NCBI GenBank assembly: GCA_013397435.1
Contig: VZRG01001945.1
Location: forward strand, 37,139 to 101,138
DNA length: 64,000 nt
Direction of reading: 5' to 3'
From: Erythrocercus mccallii
Lineage: Eukaryota; Chordata; Aves; Passeriformes; Dicruridae
The position numbers were made by a program, and so were the translations under genes. The notes below the pieces were generated by a model, which worked only from the letters and a program-made list of their open reading frames with translations, ran no database searches and was not told the DNA's origin. Shown in pieces: positions 1 to 10,040 of this stretch. Each line of letters starts with the position of its first letter. Within the stretch, counting starts at the first letter, position 1.

Positions 1-785
1 AGCCATAAATTAAAGGGACATTCACTTGAAATCCAGGTCTTCACCAGAGCATTGAGATAAGCTTCGAGTGTTAAACTATCCAACGGTGTTTCTTTACATT
101 CACATTTCCCTGTCTTAACTTTTCTCTCCCCCAGCTGCTAAACAGGAGATCCACAACAAACGGCACTGACTGTCCAGAGAGGCGTGTGAGGGATAACTAC
201 ACCCTCCTTATCCTTGAATTCATGCAATAAATACACAAACCTGGACAGAATTCACCTGCTCTCATCCCAGTTTTCTTACTCTGTGTAACCCAGTGACATG
301 CAGGGTAAAAATTAGGCAGGGCAGTTACTGCAGGAGTTAAGCCCAGCCATCCCTCCCACTCCCATCCTGGCCTAAGGGCAGCAGGGCTGGGTTTTTCCTA
401 ACCAAACCCAGCACTGTCAGCCCCAGAGGCCAAGCAGCTGCAGAGGCCCCTCGGTGCCTCTGTAAGGAGGAGCCTTGGTGTGTTGTAACACATAAATTCT
501 ATCACACACCCCACTTTGCTGTTCCAGCTGCAGGACTCCAAGGAATTTCCATGCACAGCACCAGGACTAAAAGGGCAAAGTGCATTTCCAGGCAGGATTT
601 AAGGCTACAGTTGGGCACAGCTCTGAAAATGAAACTGCTTTTTCCAGAAGTGGATCCTGAGTTCAGGCTCACGCCAGCCTCAGCCCACATTCCTGCTGGT
701 TCAGGAGCCCCTGTCTGGGAAGGGCACAGAGAGATGCCAGAAATGATGCACACAGCATATTCCATGCTCTGGGGTAGCCTCCCAG
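1..785. other. Intergenic DNA, no gene seen
   Basis: Both strands hold only short open frames with no recognisable domain. Base composition is ordinary and no splice-flanked coding pattern or strong promoter is visible. Confidence 0.6.
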
Positions 786-1161
786 GCTGAGAGAGCTGGG
801 GTGCCTCAGCCTGGAGAAGAGAAAGCTCCAGGGAAACCTTAGAGCAGCCTTTCATTTCTTTAAGAAAGAAGAGTTTATAAAAAAGAGGGAGAGCAACGTT
901 TTACATGGGCAGACAGTGATAGGACATGGGAAAGTGGTTTTAAATTGAAAGAAGGGACGTTTAGATTAGGGTACCAGGAAGAAATTCTTTCCTGAGAACT
1001 GGCACAGGTTGCCCAGAGAAGCTGTGGACTCTCCATCCCAGGAAGTGTTCGAGGCCAGGTTGGACTGGACTTTGAGCAGCCTGGAATAATGGAAGATATT
1101 CCTGCCCAGGGTGGTAGAATGAGATGGGCTTTCCAACCCAAACCATTCTGTTATTGTATGA
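786..1161 (+). mobile_element. CR1 LINE, 3' fragment
   Basis: The segment carries the usual 3' end of avian CR1 retrotransposons in plus orientation. It opens with a 'cagcctggagaagag' block near 808, continues with an 'aggaagaaattctttcc' block near 973 and 'ggcacaggttgcccagag' near 1000, and ends with 'caacccaaaccattctg' near 1134. It is 5'-truncated and diverged, as most CR1 copies are. Only the terminal part of ORF2 and the 3'UTR are represented and no intact reverse transcriptase frame remains. Confidence 0.92.
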
Positions 1162-4100
1162 ATCCGGTTTAGAAGATTATTGTCCTTTTGCAGGTACCAG
1201 TTGTCACCTTAGTGGGAGTAACAGCCACCCACACCTGGTTCTCAGGTTTCTCTTTTGTACCTGCAGTTGTGTGCCTGTCCTGACAACACACAAAAACCTC
1301 CCAGCTCCAAACTGTTCCTTCCACACTGACTCCTCACCAAACCTCAAAGCCACTGTTTGGAGTACAAGAGCAAAACAGGGACTCAAGCATTTCACTGTTT
1401 GCAAACATAGTTTCGTATTTTCCCAAACATTTCTGTCTCCATAGTTTGCTTCAGAACAATCAAACCAGTGAGTGCCTCCAAAAAAGCAGCCCTGCAGCCA
1501 AAAGCTTTAAATTACTCTGAACTGGTTTTCTGTAAAACTAATTGAAGGAACTTCCAGAGCTCCAGCTGGAAAAGGTTATTGCTCTTTCTTGCTGTGCAGA
1601 GTGATCACAGCTCCTTACAATGCAATGACTGCAAATCTCTGTTAAGAGTGCAGGGGAACTTAAAGCAGTTGAAAAGCTTCCACTTCATAAACACTGTGGT
1701 TTCACGATCTTGGTTGTTCCACTGCTACTGCTGCAGCAGAAGCACCTCTTCTGGAGAAATTTAGTCATTTGAATTCTTTAAACAGCTCAAGACATTAACT
1801 GGGAGGCTTTATGCTGGACTGGATATCCTCTTTTCCTCTGCATAAGCCAATAAAAAATGTATAAAGTCAGTGTTAAATCCGTGCTGTGTGGATGTGCAAT
1901 TGCATTAGTAAGCATATATTCAATTTTGATCAAATTTGCTGCACAGGATAATTTAATAGCACCCAGTCCAGTATTAATGACCATGATCCAGGCTTCTCAG
2001 TTGTTTTGGGAGGCAGTGCTCTCCCTGATTGAGTGAAACACCAAGTTTATTGTGTGCTCTGGGGATACCATGATTGTGCAGCATTAGCCCTTCTTTCATC
2101 CAGTATTTGGATTTTCCAACAAAATAAGGTTAGTTTGCCTGTTTAATGGCCTCTGTAACTCAGGACTTTTATAGGCATATAAAAGTTTCTATGTTAGCTC
2201 AGCTCAAGAATTAGCTGTGGGAAGGAGACACAAGCATTTGCTTGTGCCAACCTGGTTCTGCTGTGCAGTTTTGCCACACTTAAAATCGAGAGAGGAAACC
2301 ACATATTTTCATCTGGGAGTATCTTCCCTTATCCTATCACTTCTGAGCAGGAATGTGGGGGAGAGTAAGTGGACATCAGGAGCCCACAGCCTGTTTGCTT
2401 TCACAGACAGCATCACGGCCTGGCAGACTCATCAGGCTAGAAACCAAAGCTTTTCTACCATAAAAGCAATTAAAATACTTGTTCTGCAACAGCACAGTGC
2501 TTAACCAGGCTTGTCTTTCAGGCCTCACTGGGAGAGGAGAGGTGCTGTGGCACTTCAGCTGGGAGTCAGAATTTAGATTGCACTGCAGAGGGTGAGTGCT
2601 GGGTCAGGACATTTCCTAAGCCCAGCAGCGGAGCAGGAGCTCTGCTAAGAACCTGCCACTGATTTTCACACCTCATTCTCTCTCCGATTCTCTATCTCAT
2701 TCTGATCCTTCAGGGTGGGAGTACAGAAGCAAACACCTGCTGAGAAAATCTTCCCTTGCAGGTGACTGTACCCAAGGAGGAACAACTGCATCTGCCATGA
2801 GCAGAAACACCCCAAATGTGTAGGGCTGGCTGATGGTCAGGGCTGTGTGGGCTCTTTTCAGCTTGAGAACTGAGTGAAATCCATATACACCTGTGACTGT
2901 TCAGCAGTACAATGCTGATTGCATAGTTTGAGCCACTCAAAGTCCAGCCAGAACACACTCAGAGAGGATAAAATCTGGCTGGACTCCCTCTCTCCCCTCC
3001 TTGCCTTTCCCATGAGATTTTATCCCCAAGTGGCTGCCTGTGAAACACTTTTAACTATTCTCTCCTCTCAGGCAAGGGCAAAGATTTAAAAAGCAATGAG
3101 ATTAACAGCAGAGTTGACTTTTGCCTCCACCCGATTTCCAGGTGAAACCTTCAACAAAATCATGAAATTCTTAAAGATCATTGCAAGCAGAGACAAAACC
3201 CGTGGCTCCTTTCAGGATTTTCCAAAGTGCACAGGTGTCTTCATGTTTCAAGAAACCTTGTCCTTCACTGGCTTCCAGTATAGCCTCAAAATCAGACACA
3301 TTTTCAGTTAACATCAGAGAGGTACAATTCCAGTTAGATTTTTTTAAAAAAAAGGCATTTAGTACAGTACATGCCAGTTGTTGCAATTAACATTAATCCA
3401 GTCAAAGTGATCTATAAAAAGCTCTGAAGAAAATGCAAACAGCATTGTCACTTGATTCATTCAAGCCAAGGTTTTGTGCTGAAACCACAGGAAACAGCTT
3501 TCTTCAGAATTCCAGCACTTCTCCATTCAGTCTTTTCATAAAAGTTAGTTTAGAAAAAGAGATTGCAAATAAATCAGTAACTCCTTATCAGGTCACTCCA
3601 TTATTTTATATATCCACTTATCAATTATTTTAGATACAGAACAAAAATCTCTCCTTCACAAGAGCTATGAAAAAAAGTAAAAAAAACCCCTTGAATTTCA
3701 CAGTGAAAGAATCCATGGTGAGAACCGACAATATTTTGGAAGATCAGAGACAGGATGAAAAATGGAATTATATGAGCAAAGATCAAATCACAGTTTATCA
3801 GTTTAGCCTCTTTCTTTGGACTAATAGTAAAGGATGCCTGTAGAGAGAAGAGTGGAACTGGTTATCCCAGAAGAAAGGAGAGCACCCATGCTTTGGCACT
3901 AAATCCTGCAATAAATTTTGGCTCAGAGTTAGCAGAGAGTTGTGACTTTATGAGAGAACGATATACTAAACAAACTCAAGTAATCCAAAGCATTTTCTCA
4001 CTGCGTTGGCTCCTAATGGTTCACAGAGAGTTTTTTCTTCCTGGTGACAAAGGTGTTAATCAGTAAACGCCAGGCTGGCACTCACCACTCACCTGGCTGG

Positions 4101-6789
4101 GGTCAGACGCTGCTCGGGGCACATCCAGCTCCAAAGTGGCTCCTGCAAACACCGATCCCTCAGCTTCTTAACCTGGAATTCTCTGGGCTGTACCACGGTC
4201 ACATCTCCAGGGGGGTGTGTGTTGGGATAACTCTTCCAGGGATGTCCCCAGGACTCCAGAAGAGCTCCGAACTGACCGAAAGTGCAGAGCCTCGTGTGCT
4301 CCTGACACACAAACTCTCAGCTGTGGCTGTGGCTGGAACTGTGAATGAACTCTTGAAGAAGGAGATAAGGCCAGGCTGTTTGGCAAGAGTTGCAGGGGTT
4401 GTTTGGAATTTTTTTTTTTTTTTTTTTGGTAGGGAAAACAACGGATTAATGTGCACTGTGAAAAACAACAAAAAAGTTATATTCCTTATTAGGCTGCACA
4501 GCACTCTTCCTCCTCTTTCTGTCCTAGTAAAGGAATTGGTGTCACTTTATGTCACAAAGTTTAGAACCCAGAAAATAATAGTTTTCTCTGTCCTATGGCA
4601 AAATAAAAAGCAGGACACAAAGAAATTCTCTACAAGAAATGGTTTTGGGAAAACAAGCTTCTATCCATACTTAGCTCAGCCTCAATTTCCTTTTGGGTAA
4701 ATCTTAAACATCTGGGTTAATTTGACTTGAATTTTTTTTTCTGATTTGAGGACAATAACACTTTTATTTTGCCATCATGTGGCTTTTATTTGTATTTCAG
4801 TAAATGTAGTCCCATTCTTGAGCAAACACCATTTCAAAATGCATTACAAAATTTCATCTGTATCATACTTTTATATATTCACCCCAGTTTTCTTCCTCCA
4901 TTTAATCCTCATTTTAGCATAACTGGTCTAAGTTTTCAAATAGGTTCATTCCTTCTCCTCAACATTATTACTGAGCAAATCTCCTAGAGGAGATTGGCTC
5001 TCAGGGGATGAGTTACATCCAAAAAATACTCTGAAGATGATTAAGAAGTATCACAAATTTCTGTATGCCAGGTTCACTGCAGGACTATTTGCTCTTTTAC
5101 CCCAATTCCCAATTTTGAAGGCATGCTGAAACTTGGACTGAAAGTCCCTGAAAGCTGCCACTACAGTTTTACTATTTCATGAGTAAAAAAGCCTTCCATA
5201 CTAAAGCCATGTGTTTCCAATTCCCGGTTGAGTAAGTAATAAAAAGCTGATGCCTGGATATTACACACACATTGTGATTCATTTGCACAGCTGAGGGAAG
5301 AACATGAAAACCCCCACAAGAGCACAACAAAATTCCACTCTGTGAGCTGATAATAAATATTCACAGCTTATGTGTTCTCTTAAGCAGTAGCTGCCTTGCT
5401 TTGATCCAGTGCAGAACAAAACCCTGAGAACTTTTTGATGTGAGTAGCGTAATCCAAGAATTGGATGGGATTTGTCTGGGCTGAGGAGGAGCTCTTGCTG
5501 GAAGTCTTGTCAGAAACAGAAATTCCTTTGGACAGGCAGCAAGATGAGCCACATGGATGACAACTAACGGAAAAAAAAAACAAAACTGGAAAAGAGGTCT
5601 CACTCATTGTGACCCATTTAACCTTACAAGATCGTACCTGGAATCCTTGTATGAACCCTGCAGCATTTAGCACCCTTGGTGGATGTGTCCCCTCCTCTGG
5701 ACTGGTTTCCATCCATGACTGTGCTGCATCTCCTGGTGTCCCCGGTTTCCTCCCTGCTCTCCTGCACAGCCTGCAACCCCCCCGAGCAGCGCCTCACCAC
5801 ACTCTCCCCTGCTCCAGACTTGCTGCTTTCCAAACCTGACTCCTCCTGCACCCTCTGCAGCAAACCAGAGCCAGGGCTGTTTTGTAAAGAGACACCACAG
5901 CACAAGTAACCACCAGAACTTGCTCCTTCACAAGGTCTTCTCTACCCCACATCTGTATGTTCAGCACCTTGAGCTCAGAGCCCATTCATACCTTCAGAAA
6001 TTCCTGCCCATCACCTTGCACACGTGCTCCACTGCCAGGTTCTTGTGTCCCACCAGAGATATGTTCATCTATTATTCACTTTATTTCATGGGGCAATTTA
6101 TTAATAAAACATGAGATGGTTTCCAGCAGAGATTCGATTTAAATCCTACATGTTTACTCTTTCTAATTTCAGCAGTTTGAAGAAAGAGCCCAAGAGGCAG
6201 AATCTGAAAACTAAGCAAGATTCGCTGAAAACTTCGAGAGTTGTGTATCCAGTTGGGTCTGATTTTGCTCAACAACAGCATTTTGAACCTGGATCACTAA
6301 TCCTTCACCTTGCAGAATTTTGATAACAGGTTCCTTCCTACTTTCTCCTGAACCATAAATGATAGGAGGGGTTGGAGTAAGGGATCAGTCCCAGACCGAT
6401 GGCTTGCTAGCACTGAACCTTCTGCTGAGCACTGAGTTAAAGGAAGACAATCCCTAAAACAGAAGGCACAGAAGGGGCTGTGCTTTGCCCCTGTCTACAG
6501 CTGTCACAGAAGCTGAAGTGTACAGAGCAGGATTTATCCCCTAAGCACAAACAGCAGAAAAATTTCTAAGCAGACAAGGCAGCACTACCACCGCCCAGGT
6601 TCCCCAGAGCAGCAGGGTTTGGAGGGGCAATTGGAGTTATTTTTCAGGCAGGCTAGTTGTGGGGGGAAGGAGGAGCAGGGGAACACCCTGGCGAGGGAAC
6701 GGCCCCAGGATTTATTTCCCTGAAGGACAGACACAAAATCCATCCTCCCTCCCTCCTGTGAGCCCGGGGAGGGGGGAACGGGCGCGGTG
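1162..6789. other. Intergenic DNA, no gene seen
   Basis: This is AT-rich unique-looking sequence with a pure T run near 4411-4428. The longest frame (4044-4700) reads through that T run and resembles nothing I know. No exon of a neighbouring gene could be recognised; I looked for calpain-like coding because CAPN6 lies next to DCX in mammals. Confidence 0.5.
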
Positions 6790-6825
6790 GCCGCGAGGTG
6801 GCGACATCGCCCAGGGATGCGAGGG

Positions 6826-7520
6826 TGGGAAAGGCAAGGATGGGTGGGAATGGCAAGGNNNNNNNNNNNNNNNNNNNNNNNNNNNNNNNNNNNNNNNNNN
6901 NNNNNNNNNNNNNNNNNNNNNNNNNNNNNNNNNNNNNNNNNNNNNNNNNNNNNNNNNNNNNNNNNNNNNNNNNNNNNNNNNNNNNNNNNNNNNNNNNNNN
7001 NNNNNNNNNNNNNNNNNNNNNNNNNNNNNNNNNNNNNNNNNNNNNNNNNNNNNNNNNNNNNNNNNNNNNNNNNNNNNNNNNNNNNNNNNNNNNNNNNNNN
7101 NNNNNNNNNNNNNNNNNNNNNNNNNNNNNNNNNNNNNNNNNNNNNNNNNNNNNNNNNNNNNNNNNNNNNNNNNNNNNNNNNNNNNNNNNNNNNNNNNNNN
7201 NNNNNNNNNNNNNNNNNNAAGGCAAGAGAGGGTTGGCAAGGCAAAGCAAGAGGGATGTGGGGAAGGCGAGGCAAGACGTGGCAAGGGAGGGGTAGGCAAG
7301 GCAAAACTAGGGAAGGATTGGAAAGGCAAGAGAAGTGTACCTGAGGCGTGATAGCTCCCTTGCCTTGCCCTGCATATTCCTCCCTTGCTTTGCATTTCTT
7401 TCCCTTGCCCTGCCTACTCTTCCCTTGCCTTCATATCTCTTGCCTTACCTTGCCTTGCCTTGCCTTGGCTCCCTCTCCCTTGCCTTTCTAGCCCTTCATT
7501 TCCTCCCTTGTTCTGCCTGC
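6826..7520. repeat. GGCAA-type repeat switching to its complement (TTGCC), with a gap
   Basis: Left of about 7340 the plus strand is rich in degenerate GGCAA/GGCAAG units, interrupted by 360 N. From about 7352 to 7500 the same strand carries TTGCC/CTTGCC units. The array therefore reverses orientation around a short spacer near 7341-7351 and forms a long imperfect inverted repeat of purine-rich against pyrimidine-rich DNA. Such structure is hard to sequence and probably caused the gap. Open frames across it are repeat translations, not genes. Confidence 0.85.
6859..7218. other. Assembly gap (360 N)
   Basis: An unbroken run of N lies within the GGCAA repeat. Its true length is unknown. Confidence 0.99.
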
Positions 7521-7811
7521 ATTTCCAGGCCCTCCTGTGCCCCATGTGCCAGTGGGAGCTCCCTGAGGGGCTCTGGGGCCTGGGAAGGGTCACTGGGGGT
7601 TCCCAGGTGAGGGAAGGGGCGGTGAGGAGCAGGTGGAATCACTGCGGTGCTGGGACAGCAACTGCAGGGCTGCGACAGCGGCTCTAGGAATGGAGCTGAA
7701 ATCACTGTAGAGAGAGCGAACGGCTGGAACTGGAGTGAAATTGTGAGGCTGGGGTTGGAATGGGAATTCTAGAGCTGCAGATGAAACCTCAGAGAGCTGC
7801 AGACAAAAAGA

Positions 7812-7938
7812 TCCCGCCGTGAGAGCCAGGAGAGGTTTCACCTGGCGGTGGTGAATGTGGAGATGAGGAGCTGGAGCTGAAACAGCAGAACTGGCTGTGA
7901 AATAAAGCTTGTGGGGCTGGAGCTGAAATCACTGTTGG
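7812..7938 (+). repeat. Copy 1 of a ~185-bp local repeat family
   Basis: This copy shares with 9739-9858 and 9924-10036 the order: a block resembling 'ctgctgtgagagcctggag', then 'ttcacctg..ggc', then 'gatgtggagctg', then the exact 20-mer AATAAAGCTTGTGGGGCTGG. It stands alone on the left side of the CpG island and runs directly into the 20-bp minisatellite. I do not recognise the family. The embedded AATAAA could act as a plus-strand poly(A) signal, but that is not demonstrated. Confidence 0.75.
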
Positions 7939-8391
7939 CATGGCAGAGAGACTGTTGGGATGTGATAGCGACATTTGGGATGGGGTAGCGACTTGGGATG
8001 CGATAGGGATTGTTGGTATGCCATAGGGACTGTCGGGATGTAATAGCGACTGTCGGGATGTGATAGGGACTATAGGGATGCCATAGGGTCTATAAGGATG
8101 CCATAGGGTCTATAAGGACGCCATCGGGACCGTCGGGATGCGATAGGGAGTGTACGGATGTCATAGGGTCAGAGGGGCTATGATGGGGACTGTCGGGATA
8201 CCACAGGGATTGTCAGGATGTGATAGGGACTGTCGGGATGCCATAGGGACTGGAGGGATTCGATAGGGAGTGTAGGGATGCCATAGGGACTAAAGGGATG
8301 CCATAGGGAGTGTAGGGATGCGATAGGGAGTGTAGGGATGCCATAGGAATTGTCGGGATGGCACAGGGACTGTCAGGATGCGATGGGGACT
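7931..8391 (+). repeat. 20-bp minisatellite (about 23 units)
   Basis: Head-to-tail degenerate units follow the consensus ACTGTCGGGATGCCATAGGG, with period 20 and small length variants. The first clear unit begins at 7931 and the last ends at the CpG-island edge near 8391. The plus strand is strongly G-rich. It lies about 340-370 bp upstream of a TATA/CCAAT promoter, so unit-number variation might influence that promoter; this is inference. A frame translated on the minus strand here is only repeat. Confidence 0.95.
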
Positions 8392-9060
8392 CCAAGCCCC
8401 GCCAGTCCCAGCCACCGTTTCAACGCGGCCGCGGTCCCGCCAAGCTCTGCCCGGGCGGTCACGGCCCGGCCCCTCAGCCCGGCTGTCCTGAGCCGCAATT
8501 CACACGGGCGCCGCTTCAGGACCCGGCACAGCCGCGGCCCTGCTACCGCAGCCCCGGCAGGCGCTGTCGGGGCCCGGGAAGGGCCGGCGGGGGCTCTCCC
8601 CTCACGCTCCGGCCCGGAGTTTGCCGGGGGCACGGCGGGAGCGGCCGGGACCGTGCGGGAGCGCGGCCTGAGGGGACAGCGGGGAGCGCGGGGAGGAGCG
8701 TGGCGGGGACGGGCGGGCCGGCAGCGGGCTGCGATTGGCTGGGCTGGCCGGGGCGGGGCTATAAATAGCGTGCGCGGGCGGTGCGGGCGGCAGTGAGGGC
8801 TGGCGGTGATTTGGGGCTGGGTGTGGTGGACGCTGGCGAGCCGGGTCAGGGCCCTCAGCTGCCCGGGCCGGGAACCACCGGTGAGACCCGACCCCTGCGG
8901 CTGCTGGGCCGCGGTGTCCCGGGACGGTGTCGCTGCTCGGCCCGGCGCGGTCAGTGCCCGCCATGCCCCGTGAGGGCCGGGCAGGGCGCCGCTGGAGGCC
9001 GGTGCGGAGCCTGTGGGGGAAACTCGTGCCCCATGAGGGGTGGGTGGGATGCGGCCCTGT
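8392..9060. promoter_or_regulatory. CpG island
   Basis: Sequence composition changes abruptly to very high GC with frequent CG dinucleotides, in contrast to AT-rich flanks. Composition drops again at about 9065. The island contains a directional core promoter (separate entry) and a consensus-like splice donor, CCACCG|GTGAGA, with GT at 8881-8882. It is the only CpG island in the window and is not linked to DCX, which runs on the opposite strand with its 3' end to the right. Confidence 0.9.
8734..8767 (+). promoter_or_regulatory. CCAAT-GC-TATA core promoter
   Basis: Within 34 bases the plus strand shows an inverted CCAAT box (ATTGG, 8734-8738), an Sp1-type GC box (GGGGCGGGG, 8750-8758) and a TATA box (TATAAATA, 8760-8767). 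The TATA orientation predicts rightward transcription starting near 8786-8795. This arrangement is typical of strong or tightly controlled RNA polymerase II promoters, such as histone or inducible genes, but no such coding sequence follows. The product is unknown. Confidence 0.75.
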
Positions 9061-9082
9061 GGGGATCTGGAGGTTGAAGTAA
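8963..9082 (+). CDS. Candidate 39-residue micro-ORF, unknown function
   Basis: I do not recognise this product. It is listed because of its context. It begins at the first ATG downstream of the predicted start of transcription (about 8790). Its initiation context, CCCGCCATGC, has a purine at -3. It ends at a TAA at 9080-9082, and a canonical AATAAA follows 17 bases later at 9099. The predicted peptide begins MPREGRAGRRWRPV and is basic and Trp/Gly/Arg-rich, as expected for translated CpG-island DNA; no domain, signal peptide or membrane segment is visible. Two alternatives are plausible: a non-coding first exon spliced at the 8881 donor, which would remove this ORF, or a chance frame. Existence as a real protein is unproven. 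Confidence 0.2.
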   Translation: MPREGRAGRRWRPVRSLWGKLVPHEGWVGCGPVGIWRLK

Positions 9083-9098
9083 TATTAAAAATATAGGC

Positions 9099-9104
9099 AA
9101 TAAA
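9099..9104 (+). terminator. Poly(A) signal AATAAA after the CpG-island unit
   Basis: A canonical AATAAA follows an ATTAAA at 9084-9089 and is followed by T-rich sequence from about 9110 suitable as a downstream element. With the TATA box at 8760 it would define an unspliced transcript of roughly 330 nt. Function is inferred from position only. Confidence 0.35.
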
Positions 9105-9738
9105 GTCGGCTTATTCCGTTATTATGTTGCTTTTATGTTCTACTAATATTTTACTAGTATTTTTATTTTTTAATTGTCTTACTAGATAAAGAGTGTTTAT
9201 TAAATAAAGGTTGTGGGAGTAGGGCCACAGAGGACACAAAGCCCTGGGGCTGGAGCCAGACCCAAACCCACGTGAGGCTGAAATAAATCCCACAGGGAAG
9301 GGGATGGAGCTGCAGGAGCTCCCCAGGGGCTCCCAGCGCAGCCAGTGGTGCCAGCCTGTGCTGGGGATGGAACCTCAGGAGGTTCCTGGAGCTCAGAGCC
9401 AGCCCAAGGGCACATTTTGGGATGGGGAACCTGGAGTCAGTGGCTGTTCCTTGCCCCTACAGCCGGCTGGGGTGGGATTGTGCAAAGGTGTGTGTTGGGG
9501 GTCAGGTCTCGTTAGCCCCCGTTGGGACGGGTGTGACAGCTCATGGAGATGCTGAACTGATGGCAGTGGCTGGTTCGTGTCCTTCTCAACAGCCCCGCAC
9601 TGCAGGGAGAACCAGGAGCAGCTTTTAGCTGGAGGCAGAGGGAAACTGAGGAGCTGGAGCTGAGGCAGCACAGCTGGCAAGACACAAACATGGTAGGGCT
9701 GGGGGTGAAACCCCTGGGGGGTTGGAGATAAAATGAAG

Positions 9739-9858
9739 ATCCTGCTGAGAACCTGGAGTGCCTTCACCTGTCAGCAGTGGGGAGATGTGGAGCTGGGAGT
9801 GGAAACTGAGCTGGTAGTGAAATAAAGCTTGTGGGGCTGGAGCTGAAACCACTGTGGG
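9739..9858 (+). repeat. Copy 2 of the ~185-bp local repeat family
   Basis: It has the same block order as 7812-7938 and ends with the shared AATAAAGCTTGTGGGGCTGG at 9821-9840 followed by 'agctgaaaccactgt'. It is in tandem with copy 3, with start-to-start spacing of about 185 bp. The region 9105-9738 before it holds no recognised gene. A shorter look-alike, 'aaataaaggttgtggga', occurs near 9203-9219. Confidence 0.75.
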
Positions 9859-9923
9859 GTTGGGAAGGGAGAGCAGCTGCAGTGGTGGAGCTCATTGTGG
9901 GGCTGGGCTGGAGCTACAGCAAA

Positions 9924-10036
9924 GATGCTGCTGTGACAGCCTGGAGTAGCTTCACCTGATGGCAGGGGGAAGATGTGGAATGAGCTGAATCGGCAGAGCA
10001 GCAGTGAAATAAAGCTTGTGGGGCTGGGATAGGGAC
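9924..10036 (+). repeat. Copy 3 of the ~185-bp local repeat family
   Basis: It repeats the 'ctgctgtga..gcctggag' and 'cttcacctgatggcag' blocks and carries AATAAAGCTTGTGGGGCTGG at 10008-10027. After this the similarity stops. Confidence 0.75.
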
Positions 10037-10040
10037 TAAA

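Noticed and set aside
4044..4700. 218-codon open frame on the plus strand
   Set aside because: It reads through a pure T run (poly-Phe), has no domain or splice context, and composition is like the surrounding intergenic DNA.
6585..7395. Long frames of 165-239 codons spanning the first gap
   Set aside because: Most of each frame is N; the remainder is GGCAA/TTGCC repeat translation.
8213..8395. 60-codon minus-strand frame with repeated 'MASLHSLS' units
   Set aside because: It is only the translation of the 20-bp minisatellite.
8350..8964. Frames of 86-148 codons within the CpG island
   Set aside because: GC-rich DNA has few stops; frames start upstream of the TATA box or run antisense, with Pro/Arg/Gly/Ala-only composition.
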